Below, piece by piece: positions 34,243 through 43,859 of a stretch of 64,000 nt of DNA (its first letter is position 1; each line of letters opens with the position of its first letter). This DNA is from Chrysophaeum taylorii (Eukaryota > Sar > Pelagophyceae > Pelagomonadales > Pelagomonadaceae): positions 1 through 64,000 of the forward strand of contig JAQMWT010000471.1 of NCBI GenBank assembly GCA_029834535.1, written 5' to 3'. A model generated the notes under the pieces. The model saw only the letters and a program-made list of their open reading frames with translations. It did no database searches and was not told the origin of the DNA. A program made the translations under genes and the position numbers.

Positions 34243-35484
34243 TTAGGAGGATTGTCGTCGGTGGACGTCGAGGACGGACTCGCCGAGACGAAGTGCGATT
34301 TTTCGGGCGAGGCGCACGGTGGTGTAGTAGACGACGCGAGCCGCGACGGAAAATCCGACGACGGCGAGGGCGCGCGCCCGTCGGAGGTCGAGGGTCTCGG
34401 CGGCGACCCAGAGGGCGAGGAGACCCGCGGGCTCGACCGCGACGCGCAAATCGACGCCGAGGCGGCGGTGGTACCACGCGGCGAGGGCGTGTTCGAGCGC
34501 GTAGAGCGAGAAGCAGGCGAGGCCGACGGCGGCCATGCCGAGAATGGCGACGTCGATCGGGCGGTGCTTGGGGGGCGCGAGCCGGAGGGCCCGGTAGAAT
34601 TCGGCGCGTTCGCGTTTCGCGAGCGAGGCTTCGAGAGAAGCGCCGGCCGCGTAAACGGAGACGCCGAGGAGGCAGCCCGCCACGGCGAGGGCGCCCGTCT
34701 CTGAGGCGAGGAAGGTGCCCAAGGTCGTCCGACGGACGCGGTACTCGTAGCCGCACTGGTCGCATCGGAACCGCGACCGAGCGCCGGGCGCCATCGCTCG
34801 CCACCGGTTGAGGCAGTCGACGTGGACGTACCGCATCGACCCGTCGCACAGGCACGGCGATACCATGCGCGACGAGTCGCCTTCTTCTTCGTCCTCGAGG
34901 CAGATGCGGCACGTCCGGACCTCGCGAGGCCGCCCGCCGATCGACGGCTTGGGCCTGCACAACACGACGACTCCCCCGCTCCGCGGAAGACCTTCGTCCG
35001 CGACGCGCTTCGTGCCGTCGAGCACCCGTCCGTTCCAGACGAGCCGACACGCCTCGGAAGCGCGGACCCCCGGCAGTGCCGCAGGCAGCGCGGCGAAGGC
35101 GCGCGCGGCGACGGCGGCGACGCGCTCGTCGGGCCGCGCGACGACGATAGCCGACCCTTCTCTCGCCGACACCGTCCGCACCGTCAGCTCCACGCTCGCC
35201 ACAGGCCGCGCGCTCAGCGTCGCCGACGGCCACAATCCCGCCGCCTGCACCGTGCTCCGCCACGCCACGACGCGCCGCGACGGATACGTCGTGCAGTCAA
35301 CCAGCTCGAAGTCATCCTCGCGCAACAGCGCTTTCGCCTCGGCCTCCAACCCCTCGCCTTCGAGCCACTTTACGACGCTCAACACCTCGTCGTCGGGATC
35401 GAACTCTCGCGTCAGCTCTACCTCCTCGGCCGACGACACCGCGAATAACCGCCGCACGCGCACGCGCACGCGCGCCTTGGACAT
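34243..35484 (-). CDS. UBX-UBL-RING-CH membrane E3 ubiquitin ligase
   Basis: 413 residues. The C4HC3 RING-variant (MARCH type) is clear: C192, C195, C211, C213, H221, C224, C241, C244. Four hydrophobic stretches follow (about 255-283, 308-338, 350-365 and 385-400) that would hold it in a membrane. Residues about 8-90 look like a UBX domain (DDFELVDCTTYPSRRV, then AAGLWPSATL) and about 97-177 like a ubiquitin-like fold (RLVWNGRVLDGTKRVADEGL). RING-CH ligases take part in membrane-protein turnover. UBX domains bind p97/Cdc48, so a role in ER-associated degradation is a reasonable inference. Substrates are unknown. Confidence 0.85.
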   Translation of the reverse strand: MSKARVRVRVRRLFAVSSAEEVELTREFDPDDEVLSVVKWLEGEGLEAEAKALLREDDFELVDCTTYPSRRVVAWRSTVQAAGLWPSATLSARPVASVELTVRTVSAREGSAIVVARPDERVAAVAARAFAALPAALPGVRASEACRLVWNGRVLDGTKRVADEGLPRSGGVVVLCRPKPSIGGRPREVRTCRICLEDEEEGDSSRMVSPCLCDGSMRYVHVDCLNRWRAMAPGARSRFRCDQCGYEYRVRRTTLGTFLASETGALAVAGCLLGVSVYAAGASLEASLAKRERAEFYRALRLAPPKHRPIDVAILGMAAVGLACFSLYALEHALAAWYHRRLGVDLRVAVEPAGLLALWVAAETLDLRRARALAVVGFSVAARVVYYTTVRLARKIALRLGESVLDVHRRQSS

Positions 35485-35841
35485 GAGCTGTACAAGCTTA
35501 TTCGACCATAAACCAACCTGGGTACCGCGTGTACGGGTTTTTTAGAGAGGGGAAAATCGGTCGATTTGGACCGGATCGGGCTTCTCCTCCGAGGAGGTGT
35601 CCTCTTGGGCTGCCCGCGAAGAAGGTACAAGTGACCCCGGGCGGGCCCGTATGACTTATATACACCATGCCTGAAGTTGGCGTCCGTATTACGAGTCCAA
35701 TTTCGGCACCCTACGTGCCGCTAGCGGTCGGAAGCGACTCAAGTCGGACCGCAGTGCGGCCCCGATACGCGAGGGGACTGTTCCTAGTCCCCTCGCCACG
35801 CTTTTCGTGAGCCGAGGTCATCATCAGAGTCATGCATATCG
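35485..35841. other. Intergenic stretch with strong hairpins
   Basis: No gene. A perfect 10-bp stem with a 6-base loop lies at 35770-35795 (CGAGGGGACT pairing with AGTCCCCTCG). A smaller CCGCAGTGCGG hairpin lies just upstream, and GGGCGGGCCC and CTCCTCCGAGGAG are near 35590-35650. It could be a structured RNA or a 5' flank. No known RNA family is recognised. Confidence 0.4.
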
Positions 35842-36126
35842 CTAGTCAGCGCCGTTATCCTCCTCCAGATTCAGTGCGGATTGAACTGACGCGTCGATCG
35901 CGCGATGGAAGGAGTGTTTGCGCTCGAGACGCGCAGCCTCTCTTTGTCGCTCGATTTTGGCGTGTTTGACCTCGGCGATGCCCACGTCCTCGGAGCGGTA
36001 GTAGACGAGTTTGTACTCGCGGGCGACGAGAGAGAACCGCGCGAGCCGGAGAGGCGGAAGGTTTTTGGGGCCAATGCTGTCGAAGACGCGCTCACGTTGT
36101 CGGCGCGCCGTCTCACTTTTTGACAT
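35842..36126 (-). CDS. Hypothetical charged protein
   Basis: 94 codons, rich in Arg/Glu/Lys and probably helical, ending in an acidic tail. The open frame extends upstream to about 36260 without ATG, encoding a more protein-like stretch (LFDKVFLSERGGIKWFL), so a first exon or a frame break may be missing. It is not recognised. It sits at the start of the accessory stretch. Confidence 0.3.
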   Translation of the reverse strand: MSKSETARRQRERVFDSIGPKNLPPLRLARFSLVAREYKLVYYRSEDVGIAEVKHAKIERQREAARLERKHSFHRAIDASVQSALNLEEDNGAD

Positions 36127-36954
36127 CCTCGACCCGAAGAAGGAAATTGTCCGAGTCCCAGAAGCCTTGGTGCTGCTTTTGCCAATCTTGAGCGTCTGGA
36201 GAGCCAGAGACAGGAACCACTTGATGCCGCCGCGCTCAGATAGGAAGACCTTATCAAAGAGCGCTTGATTGTCGGATCGATCGTGAGGTCGACATCGTTG
36301 TCGCCGTCGTCGCCGTCTTCGTTGTAAACGTCGGGATCTGGCACGTTGGTCGCTACTTGGCGAAGCTAATCATGCTTGTGACCTGAGTTGCAAAACCCGT
36401 AGAGCCACGCGTTTCGTCCGTGGAGGCCATCAACAGTTGCAGGAGTGTCCAGAACCGCTTCCAGTACATGCGCAGCCGACCTGCTATCGCGCTCTTCGGC
36501 TCCTCAGCAACACGCAACTAACTAACTAACTAGCAAGCCACGCGAAAATCAAAAAGCACCGCAGCAGACCTTTACCCCTATGCTTTAATCCCTTACCCTT
36601 CAATTTTCTCCCTTACCCGCTGAATTTTTCTCCCTTACCACCTTAACTATCTCTTTACCCTTACTTACGTTTTACTCCTAACCACTGAACTCCATGCGTG
36701 CTCACCAACTAGTCCTTGGGTCGAAACACTAGCTCTCTCGAAGAAAGGGTGTTTTGCCGAAGCTCTGCGGGTGATTCTGTCTGTCTGTCTGTCCTGTCAG
36801 TCTTCCGTATTTTCTTTTTACGTGCTAGAAAGAGAAGTTACCTATAGGACGCAAGACTGCTTCCAACCAGGAAAGAAAGAAGATAAAGAAATAAATAAGC
36901 CGTAAGTAACTCGCTAGAAAGAGAAGTTACCTATAGGACGCAAGACTGCTTAGG
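36127..36954. other. Non-coding stretch with short repeats
   Basis: AT-richer than the neighbouring genes. It contains degenerate TCCCTTACC repeats at about 36580-36670, (CTGT)n at about 36778-36795 and a 39-base direct repeat at 36824-36862 and 36913-36951 (starting GCTAGAAAGAGAAGTTACC). The second copy lies immediately before the next ATG. No gene seen. Confidence 0.6.
36824..36951. repeat. 39-base direct repeat, 89-base spacing
   Basis: Two identical 39-base copies (36824-36862 and 36913-36951). It could be a local duplication in a 5' leader or the footprint of an inserted element. Confidence 0.8.
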
Positions 36955-37783
36955 ATGTCTTCCGGTTTATCTCGTGGTAAACCGCGTCGTGGCTCGCCCC
37001 TTCGTGGAGAGCGACGGCGGACCGCCGCGCGGCCCGGGATGACGAGACAAACCGTCCGGCGCTCGGCGAGGCGGGAGATCGTGCGGGAAAACGAAAGAGG
37101 CGCAAGTTCCTTTGAAAAGGAACTGATGCTCGAGTGTCCTCGCCCAGGAGTGGAATGGCGAAGAGGAAGTGTACAAGCGCGCTGTTGATGCGTGGAACCG
37201 CTTGTGGCGTGTTCGAGACGATCGCTTTCTCGAGCGCGAACGTGCGGTTCCTCGCGACAAGATGGGGCGATTGCGGGCCGCTCGTCGTGAAGCTCTTGCC
37301 GCCGGCGACGAGGATGCGGCGATGCTGCTTGAGCGTCAACGCGAGGCCAAGCGTATCGCAATTGCAGAGCGGCGTGATGATCGTCTAGAAGAAGCGCGCG
37401 CCGGCGACGAAGACGCGATGCGCGCGCTCGAGGACGAGCGCGAGAGTCATCGTCTGCGCCACGTCGTAAGGCGCGACAAACGTTTAGAAGAAGCGCACGC
37501 CGGCGACGAGGACGCGATGCGCGCGCTCGAGGACGAGCGCGAGAGTCATCGTCTGCGCCACGCCGTATGCCGCAAGAGTTGCAGGGAAGCTAAACGAGCT
37601 CGTCGTAGTCACCAGCAACACTCCTTCCTGTGGCGGCAACTCATGACCGCTAAGGCTTACCCTCTCTTCACGAAGCTTGATACCCGTTCAACGGGACGCC
37701 TTTTTGCTTCTTTGCTAGTGACATCATACCTCTCTCTCCCTTGTGAGAAGCATTCGAGAAGCATTCTTGCAGTATTTTTGTAG
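36955..37783 (+). CDS. Hypothetical basic protein with 33-residue tandem repeats
   Basis: ATG 36955 opens an Arg-rich frame to 37188. The longer coding stretch is in another frame (about 37148-37783, QEWNGEEEVYKRAVDAW onward). A GT-AG intron at about 37080-37147 ending CGCCCAG would join them, but this is a guess. The second part holds three 33-residue repeats, two nearly identical (core AGDEDAMRALEDERESHRLRH) and one degenerate, predicted helical. The last ~50 residues look non-coding. Function is unknown; the setting suggests a mobile-element or fast-evolving gene. Confidence 0.4.
37277..37573 (+). repeat. Three tandem 99-base coding repeats
   Basis: Units at 37277-37375 (degenerate), 37376-37474 and 37475-37573. 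The last two differ at a few bases. The period is 33 codons, so the reading frame is kept. Confidence 0.8.
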
Positions 37784-38011
37784 CATTCTTGACATCATAT
37801 ACCATCTCTCCATCTTGTTGAGCGGCGTGGCGAGCGTAAGCAAGGTGTGTGGCGAGCATATCCGACCCCGAGTCCGCGAGTCCGTGTTTTCCTCGTTCAG
37901 TGAGGTCTAGGACGAGTCGGTGAGTACCCCCTTTGTCACCCGGGGGTCGGGAGTGGTTTTTCTGTGCTGCCATAATCCCCCCCTTTCTTTTTTTTTTTTA
38001 ACCAAAGGCTG
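37784..38011. other. Non-coding, no gene seen
   Basis: Contains a duplicated GAAGCATTC pair near 37749-37767 and a T run at about 37989-37999 next to the MITE-like element. Confidence 0.4.
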
Positions 38012-38277
38012 AGGGTCGGATAAGAAAACGAGACTAGCCCGCGCCGCAACGACGCCGTCGACGGGTCCTACAACGCGTGGGCTTTTTCCTTTTTTTGCGT
38101 GAGGGGACGAAAGGATGCCGACTTCACTATGGGGACTAGTTCCATCGCGACGATCTCGCGGCGTGGCGGCACATACTGCTTGAGTACAAATGAACATAGC
38201 TCAGCGATCCGTTGAGTATGTCTTAGTACAAACTGAAACATAGTTAACGGCTCGTACGAACTTTCTTATCCGACCCT
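38012..38277. mobile_element. MITE-like element with 16-bp terminal inverted repeats
   Basis: AGGGTCGGATAAGAAA at 38012-38027 is matched by its perfect inverse at 38262-38277, giving a 266-base non-coding unit. Inside, two imperfect copies of a GTACAAA-type 24-base motif lie near 38185-38245. No clear target-site duplication flanks it. Size and ends suit a non-autonomous DNA transposon, but one copy is weak evidence. Confidence 0.4.
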
Positions 38278-38299
38278 GTTTAGTTTAAGCCCTGCCGCG

Positions 38300-39300
38300 C
38301 CGGCCCTGATAGTAAAGACTGCTAAGAGGGTGGGGGGTTGCGTGTGGGGTGCTTGAAGGTTTTGTTGCGAGCTGTGAGCGGGTTGCTTAGTTTCGAACAT
38401 CGTGACAATGACAAAGTAAGACGCGGGTGTTGGAAGCTTATGCTAGAGCCTAGAAAACATATTATACTCTATTGTGAACGCTTTTAGGCGAATGTGATTG
38501 GCTGCATATTGTAAATGTGACATAGTCACGTAGGAAACCAATATGATGACAAGTACAATCAGGATGAGTGTCGTGTGTTAATGGTCCCATGGCTTGTTGT
38601 GAGTGAAGCCCGAGAAACAAAGTATTTAAAATCTCGAGTTCGTACATGCTAAGCCGGGTAGAACCTGCGTACGAGAAAGGGCTGGGAAAAACAACCGGAC
38701 GCGAGGTGGTGCCAACGGTGCAACTCGTTACCTGCGCTAAAAAGGGCGGCATCCAGGATCGAGGCGAAGCGGGGGAGGTTGTGACAGTACACCATTAAGT
38801 AGCGAATATGAGAAGAGCAAACAGGCAGATCCGGAGAAGCCGGCCCCCTTTGCCGCTACAGAGGTAGCCAGGGACCTCGAAGAGGCCCGTCGGATCGCGA
38901 AGGTCGACGTGATGCGGGCGGGCTTGGGCGGCCGTTTTGACGAAGGCGGCGGGGCTGAGGTCGGTGCAGGAGCGAACGCCGCCACCTCCATTTCGAGCGG
39001 GAAGGCGGGGGCGTTGGGGGGCAAATCCGGTGGAGTCAAAGACATCACGCGGGTCAGCGCCAAGTGCCTAGGCGACGAAGCTGAGAACGGCATCGTCGAA
39101 GCGGCGGAGCGCGCTCGAGGCATTGGCGGGTAGCAGTGCTGCGCGAGGTAGTCCATACGCGGGGCGATGCAGCAGTGGCACAATGAGTACAGGCCGTGGA
39201 GGGAGACGTTCAGAAGATTGGTGCGAATAGTGTCCATGCAGCTAACTTGATCGTCAAACTCCGCGTTGCAAGGTAGAGTCGACATAGGCATCTCCGGCGT
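38300..39300 (-). mobile_element. Broken retroelement fragment (post-RT region)
   Basis: On the minus strand, CCIAPRMDYLAQ and LRRFDDAVLSFVA-type residues followed by a GGGGVRS motif resemble the region after the reverse transcriptase in algal retroelements (probably non-LTR). It is broken and old-looking. Its likely 3' side at about 38310-38340 carries CCACCCTCTTAGCAGTC, the same tail seen after the second fragment at 41663. Confidence 0.45.
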
Positions 39301-39453
39301 GTCCGGGGGAGCTTAATAAATAGTCATTGTGCCGCGCCGAGATTGTGTGGCCAGAAAGAAGTCATTGCTTCCCGCCGTCGCACGAACTGATTGAGGCAAA
39401 ATTGACAATAAGCTACTTTCGGTGTTGTACTGACGGGCGAGTTTTTTACTCTC

Positions 39454-40383
39454 TTAATCGGTTATAGACGGGATATATATGAGAGGAGGCCTCGGTGGGC
39501 AGTACGGGCCGTGGACCATATGGATCATCTGGCGAACGAGGCGAAAGCCCGACGTCGCGAGCCAGCGCGAGAGGTCCGGTTGATCGTGCGGCATCATGAA
39601 GACGGCGGGGGGCAGTGGCGCGCCAGCCGTGCGTTGTGATTCGATTGCGACCGACAAGAAAGCAACAAGGCGTTTGAAGGCCATAATTGATGCGGCGACG
39701 GAGTGACCATCGACGACGGCCCCGGTCGAGTAGGCAACGACACGCGCGTGCGTGTCGAGAACGACCCCAGCGACTGTGTTGTCGTCATACGCCGCTCTCA
39801 CGATGACGTCAAGGCGCGAGAGGCCCTCTAGGCGCTTGAAGAGCGCGTCGCATCGGGCAACGTGCGCGGTCGCGAGGGGCTCGCAAACAAAGCCGTCGTT
39901 GTCGTCTTCGAGAGGTGGGCCAGTGTAGGTGCCTTCGTAGGACGCAAAGGCCATGACGGGGTTGAAGCCGAGGCTGAGGTAGAGCGAATAACTGCGCGTG
40001 CTGGCAGCCGTCTGAAACAACCTAACGCGCTGGTGCTTGGCGATTATGAGGGTTGCCTGCATGAGCAACCGGCCAGCTCCGGGTTGTGCGACCGAAATGG
40101 GTCCGACGCCTGCGACCTCGTCGCGCTGGTCGACAAGGTTCGATCCGACGATAACGCCGTCCTTCTTGCGGACCGCGACTAAACCGAAAAAGCCGGGGGT
40201 CGCCACGCCGAGTCCCAAGGCGAACCGTGGCATCTCGATATTCGGCCACTCGGCAGGCAGCCCGACGGAAGCGTTGAAGTTGTTGAACTGAACGTAGCAC
40301 ACCTGCGCCGCAGCCTCGACGTCGCCTTGACGAATCCGCCGCACACAGAGCTCCGCGTTCTCTACAATCACATCGTCATCCAT
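39454..40383 (-). CDS. GNAT-family acetyltransferase, possibly tandem domain
   Basis: 309 residues from ATG 40383; the open frame goes further upstream but has no ATG. The first GNAT fold is visible: CVRRIRQGDVEAAAQVCY, then GPISVAQPGAGRLLMQATL (the acetyl-CoA loop, QPGAGR in place of the usual Q/RxxGxG/A) and YSLYLSLGFNPV. The second half, ending HMVHGPYCPPRPP, looks like a diverged second GNAT. The substrate is unknown. It sits alone between two retroelement fragments of opposite orientation, which makes capture or horizontal transfer possible but unproven. Confidence 0.7.
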   Translation of the reverse strand: MDDDVIVENAELCVRRIRQGDVEAAAQVCYVQFNNFNASVGLPAEWPNIEMPRFALGLGVATPGFFGLVAVRKKDGVIVGSNLVDQRDEVAGVGPISVAQPGAGRLLMQATLIIAKHQRVRLFQTAASTRSYSLYLSLGFNPVMAFASYEGTYTGPPLEDDNDGFVCEPLATAHVARCDALFKRLEGLSRLDVIVRAAYDDNTVAGVVLDTHARVVAYSTGAVVDGHSVAASIMAFKRLVAFLSVAIESQRTAGAPLPPAVFMMPHDQPDLSRWLATSGFRLVRQMIHMVHGPYCPPRPPLIYIPSITD

Positions 40384-40639
40384 GGCACGCACAGGTTCGC
40401 AGGTGATCCTGCGCTTACTACTGGCAGTCAATGAGCAGACACGAGAATGTCGGCGGCGTACGGTCTGCCGCGATCGCAGCAAGGTTCTTATTGCACCTAG
40501 CACACACGAAGGTCGTGATTAAGAATCTGTGGGAAGAAGAACTTTTTTTTTCAATTACAATTGAAAGTGTTGTAAAGTGTAAAGTAGTAACTGTTCAAAA
40601 TCAGTTTCGGTAGTAGTATATTATACCTCAAACAAATCC

Positions 40640-41745
40640 GCGGGCAGTCCCCTCATCCCTTCGCCTGCCCCGCAGCGAGGCGATGGCCGCCACGGAGTAT
40701 ATATATCCGTCTTCCAGGTACCACGCACTGGGGACCTTGACCAATTCAGCCTCGCACACGTCCCCAAATTACGAACGAACCCTCTGCGCGCTCCCCTTAT
40801 TTGCAGGCGACTTTCAACAATTCGAAAACAAAAACCTTGCAAGAAGACAGACAGTCAGACGTTCGGCATCTTTGCTGACGTCGTCGCCCCTACCATTCGC
40901 ACGCGCCTCTACGGCCGGTACCGAGGCAATCTCGCCCGACGCCAAGTCGTCCCATACATCCTCACCACGCTCGACAACAAGGAGCAAATCTACGACATCA
41001 AAACCCTCGCTTGGGGTTCGTTGTACACCGCCCACGCCCTCCATCCCTCCCACCCGTCGCCTGTCGATCGGCGCGCAGCGCAAGTCCACTCCGAATACCT
41101 CGCTCACGCCCGCGGCATCGACGCCATCATCCCCCAGCCGGGTACAGCACCACCGCCTGGCTTCTTGGGCCCTGTCGAACAGCGGCTACGTAGCTACGGC
41201 ACCGTCGCCGGCCTCGTCTTTGGTGCCTTCGGTGAGGCCAGCGCGGCGTGCCACGCTCTCGCCCAAACATGCGCAGAGCGCATCGCTGCGCGAACCTGGG
41301 TGGCAAGCGGCTGCGCCAACTTCACAGAGGTAAAGGCGGCCCAAACTCGCCGCATCTACCGTGAGTGGGGGATCGCCAACGCATTAGGCCGGGCTCGCTG
41401 TGCCCTCACCGCCCTTACCCATGTCGCCGCCTCGCGGAACCCCACCCAGGCCGCCCGATCCCAGCAGGACGTCACCCTTCGTCGCACATACGTCCGGCGG
41501 CAGCATGCGTACGACCTACGGACGGGGCCCGTCCTCTCTTCGCCTGCCCCACGCCTCGGCGATGACCCCGACTAGGTCCCGCGTACTTGTCTCCGCCCGT
41601 CAGGCACATCCCTCATACCCCACAAACCCACCCACATCCTTCATGCTCCCCACACACACCCGCCTCTTAGCAGTCGACATTTAAAGACAGACAGACGCAC
41701 ACCCCCCCTCTTAGCAGTCGACATTTAAAGACAGACAGACGTCTC
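40640..41745 (+). mobile_element. Broken retroelement fragment (C-terminal domain)
   Basis: Encodes a GPVEQRLRSYGTVAGLVFG...GEAS segment, which I associate (from memory, unverified) with the C-terminal part of repeated retroelement proteins in microalgae. The stop is at 41575, followed by a 3' tail with two copies of a 35-base repeat. It is incomplete at the 5' end and broken. Confidence 0.45.
41663..41741 (+). repeat. Tandem 35-base repeat in retroelement tail
   Basis: Two identical copies, 41663-41697 and 41707-41741, beginning CCTCTTAGCAGTCGAC and ending GACAGACAGACG. The first 16 bases recur at 55694 and, with changes, at about 55765 and 55817; the inverse lies near 38318. Confidence 0.85.
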
Positions 41746-41966
41746 GCGCCTTCGGATGGGTAAGGAGGGTAAGGTGCGACTGTTAGTATGATGGTGATGA
41801 TGATGATGATGATAGTAGCAAGCGTCGGTGCGTTGTGTGTGCCGATGACATGTATCATCATCAGAGCTAGATAGTAACAGAGTGGGTCGCGTTGACGACG
41901 TCACAAGTTTGAGGCTCCGGCGTACATGATCACGTAGGCGTGGGCGAGAGGTCTTTGGGCGAGCTG

Positions 41967-43124
41967 ATGGGGACGAAGACGGCGTACTCGGTCCCGACCG
42001 GGGTTGGGCCTCCGGCGCTGCCGTCAAGCTGCGGCGACGCGGTGATGGTGAACGTGGTCGCGCGTCACGGGTCGAGGCAGTCGTCACACATCGAGGAACT
42101 CGACGAACTCGCGTCGCGGATCGGCAAGCCTTGGAAGTATCCGTTCGCCGCGTCAAAGGCGTCGCTCCTTTTGGACCGCGGACTCAGAGAATCGTACGAT
42201 CTCGCGAGACGACTTAAGGCGGCCTACCCGCGTGCGTTTCCGGGGAACGAGCCGTTCGTCGCGACGGACTTCGAGGTCCGCGCGACCCGCAAGTCGCGGA
42301 GCGTCGCGTCGGCCGAGGCGTTCGCTCTGGGCGCGCTGGGCGCGACGTCTGTGGACGTTTCCAGCCGAGACGACATCTCGCTGCGCTTCTTCGACCACTG
42401 CCCGGCGTACGAGGCGAGCGTCGACTCGGACGCGGGGTTTTCCGAGCTCGACGAATATCTCCGCGGGCCAAAGATCGCGGACGCTCTTGCGACCTTCAGA
42501 CACCACCTCGGCAACGCGTCGCTCGACGATCTCTTTCTCGCCTACGAGGGCTGTGCTTACGACTTCTTGCTCGAGGAAGACGCCCGAGTCGTCTCGGACT
42601 GGTGTTCGTTGCTCGGCCCGCGGGACAATCTCCTCGCGCTCGAGTATGCCAAAGACCTGGAGGTTTGGTACGAGAGCGCGGGTGGTAATCCTCTCGCGCC
42701 GCGCGCCGCCGTCGAGCTCATCAGGGACTTCTTCGACGCCTTTGCGACGCGCCGCGGCGCGTGGCGTTTTGCTCACGCGGAGACGCTCCTGCCGTTCGCC
42801 ACCGCACTCGGGGCCTTCGACGCCCAACCGCCGCTCACCGCGGCCTACCGCGACGACACACGCCTCTTCAAAACATCCCTAGTCTCGCCCATGGCCGCCA
42901 ACCTCGTCGCCGCCGCCTACCCCTGCGTCGACGAGACCAACCGGTCGCACTTTAGAGTCAAGTTTTCGCTCAACGAGCGCGACTTCCAGGTCCCGGGCTG
43001 CGACGACCTCTACTGCGACCTGGGGACGCTCCGCGATATCTTCGCTGCCCCTCTCCGCGACTGGAATTTTACCGAAATCTGTGCGCGACGAGGTCCCTTT
43101 GACCAACGACTACCGCGACCATGA
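41967..43124 (+). CDS. Multiple inositol polyphosphate phosphatase-like (histidine acid phosphatase)
   Basis: 385 residues from ATG 41967; the open frame extends upstream to a GTG at 41940. The N-terminal ARHGSRQ carries the catalytic RHG (residues 33-35). A C-terminal FAHAETLLPF gives the HAE proton-donor motif that marks the MINPP branch rather than the HD of other acid phosphatases. MINPPs remove phosphates from InsP6 and other inositol phosphates and are usually secreted or ER-resident. No signal peptide is visible, so a first exon may be missing upstream. A short divergent Ser/Asp-rich midsection is typical. There is no intron inside the frame. Confidence 0.85.
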   Translation: MGTKTAYSVPTGVGPPALPSSCGDAVMVNVVARHGSRQSSHIEELDELASRIGKPWKYPFAASKASLLLDRGLRESYDLARRLKAAYPRAFPGNEPFVATDFEVRATRKSRSVASAEAFALGALGATSVDVSSRDDISLRFFDHCPAYEASVDSDAGFSELDEYLRGPKIADALATFRHHLGNASLDDLFLAYEGCAYDFLLEEDARVVSDWCSLLGPRDNLLALEYAKDLEVWYESAGGNPLAPRAAVELIRDFFDAFATRRGAWRFAHAETLLPFATALGAFDAQPPLTAAYRDDTRLFKTSLVSPMAANLVAAAYPCVDETNRSHFRVKFSLNERDFQVPGCDDLYCDLGTLRDIFAAPLRDWNFTEICARRGPFDQRLPRP

Positions 43125-43859
43125 GGAAGAAGAAGACTCTAGTGAGGTGAGGGTTTGTGGTGTGATGGTGGTGAGGTCGGCGAAGTGGGCATGTATCTAG
43201 ACGCACCCACGGTATTTTCTGGACGAGAGTGAAGTCCTCATCCGACTACCTCCCCCCCGCGCGCAGTCAGTCGACCACTCTGCAATGGCGAGAGAAATTA
43301 ATCTACGATGATGAGGGCTTGGGGGCTCAGCCGCCAACGGGCCCGACGAGTCAGATCCGTCGTCGGATCGTTCGGCGCGAAACGTTCGAGAGCCGCAATG
43401 CGTGCGCGGCACATCGATTCGAAATTGATGTGTGTGCGTCGCGTCGTTTCCTAACCGCCGATCGAAACAGGGCAGGGCGGATCAGAGGGGGTTATTATTA
43501 GACGTCACAAGGGCTGTGTGCGGCGTTCTCTGATGTCCCACAACCAACCAAGGCCCAAGGGTCATAGGTGCAAGCCATCCGAATTCGCATCTCGGACTCG
43601 CTGACAAATCACTTCAAGACGCGGATTTGGCTGGGCGATGAGGTTTGGGTTGTTCGTGACTATTCGAGCTGTTGAGGAGTACACCTGGGGGTGCTTGAGC
43701 AGATGCCTCACGACCACGGGACGGAGACCGTGACGCTCGCCTTTTCAAGTCTGTTGTCGGGAACACGCTGGTCAATGTTGGCCTCTCGAGCATTCGCGAG
43801 AGTGCAGAGAAGGAGAATCACGTTCCCTCGACGCGCGCGACGCCCTCTTCGCGTCTAAC
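43125..43859. other. Intergenic, no gene seen
   Basis: Mixed-composition sequence downstream of MINPP. Only short open frames without protein-like features. Confidence 0.5.

Noticed and set aside
36580-36680. Telomere-like CCCTTACC repeats
   Set aside because: Degenerate, few copies, internal to the contig and not a perfect telomere unit; no evidence of a chromosome end.
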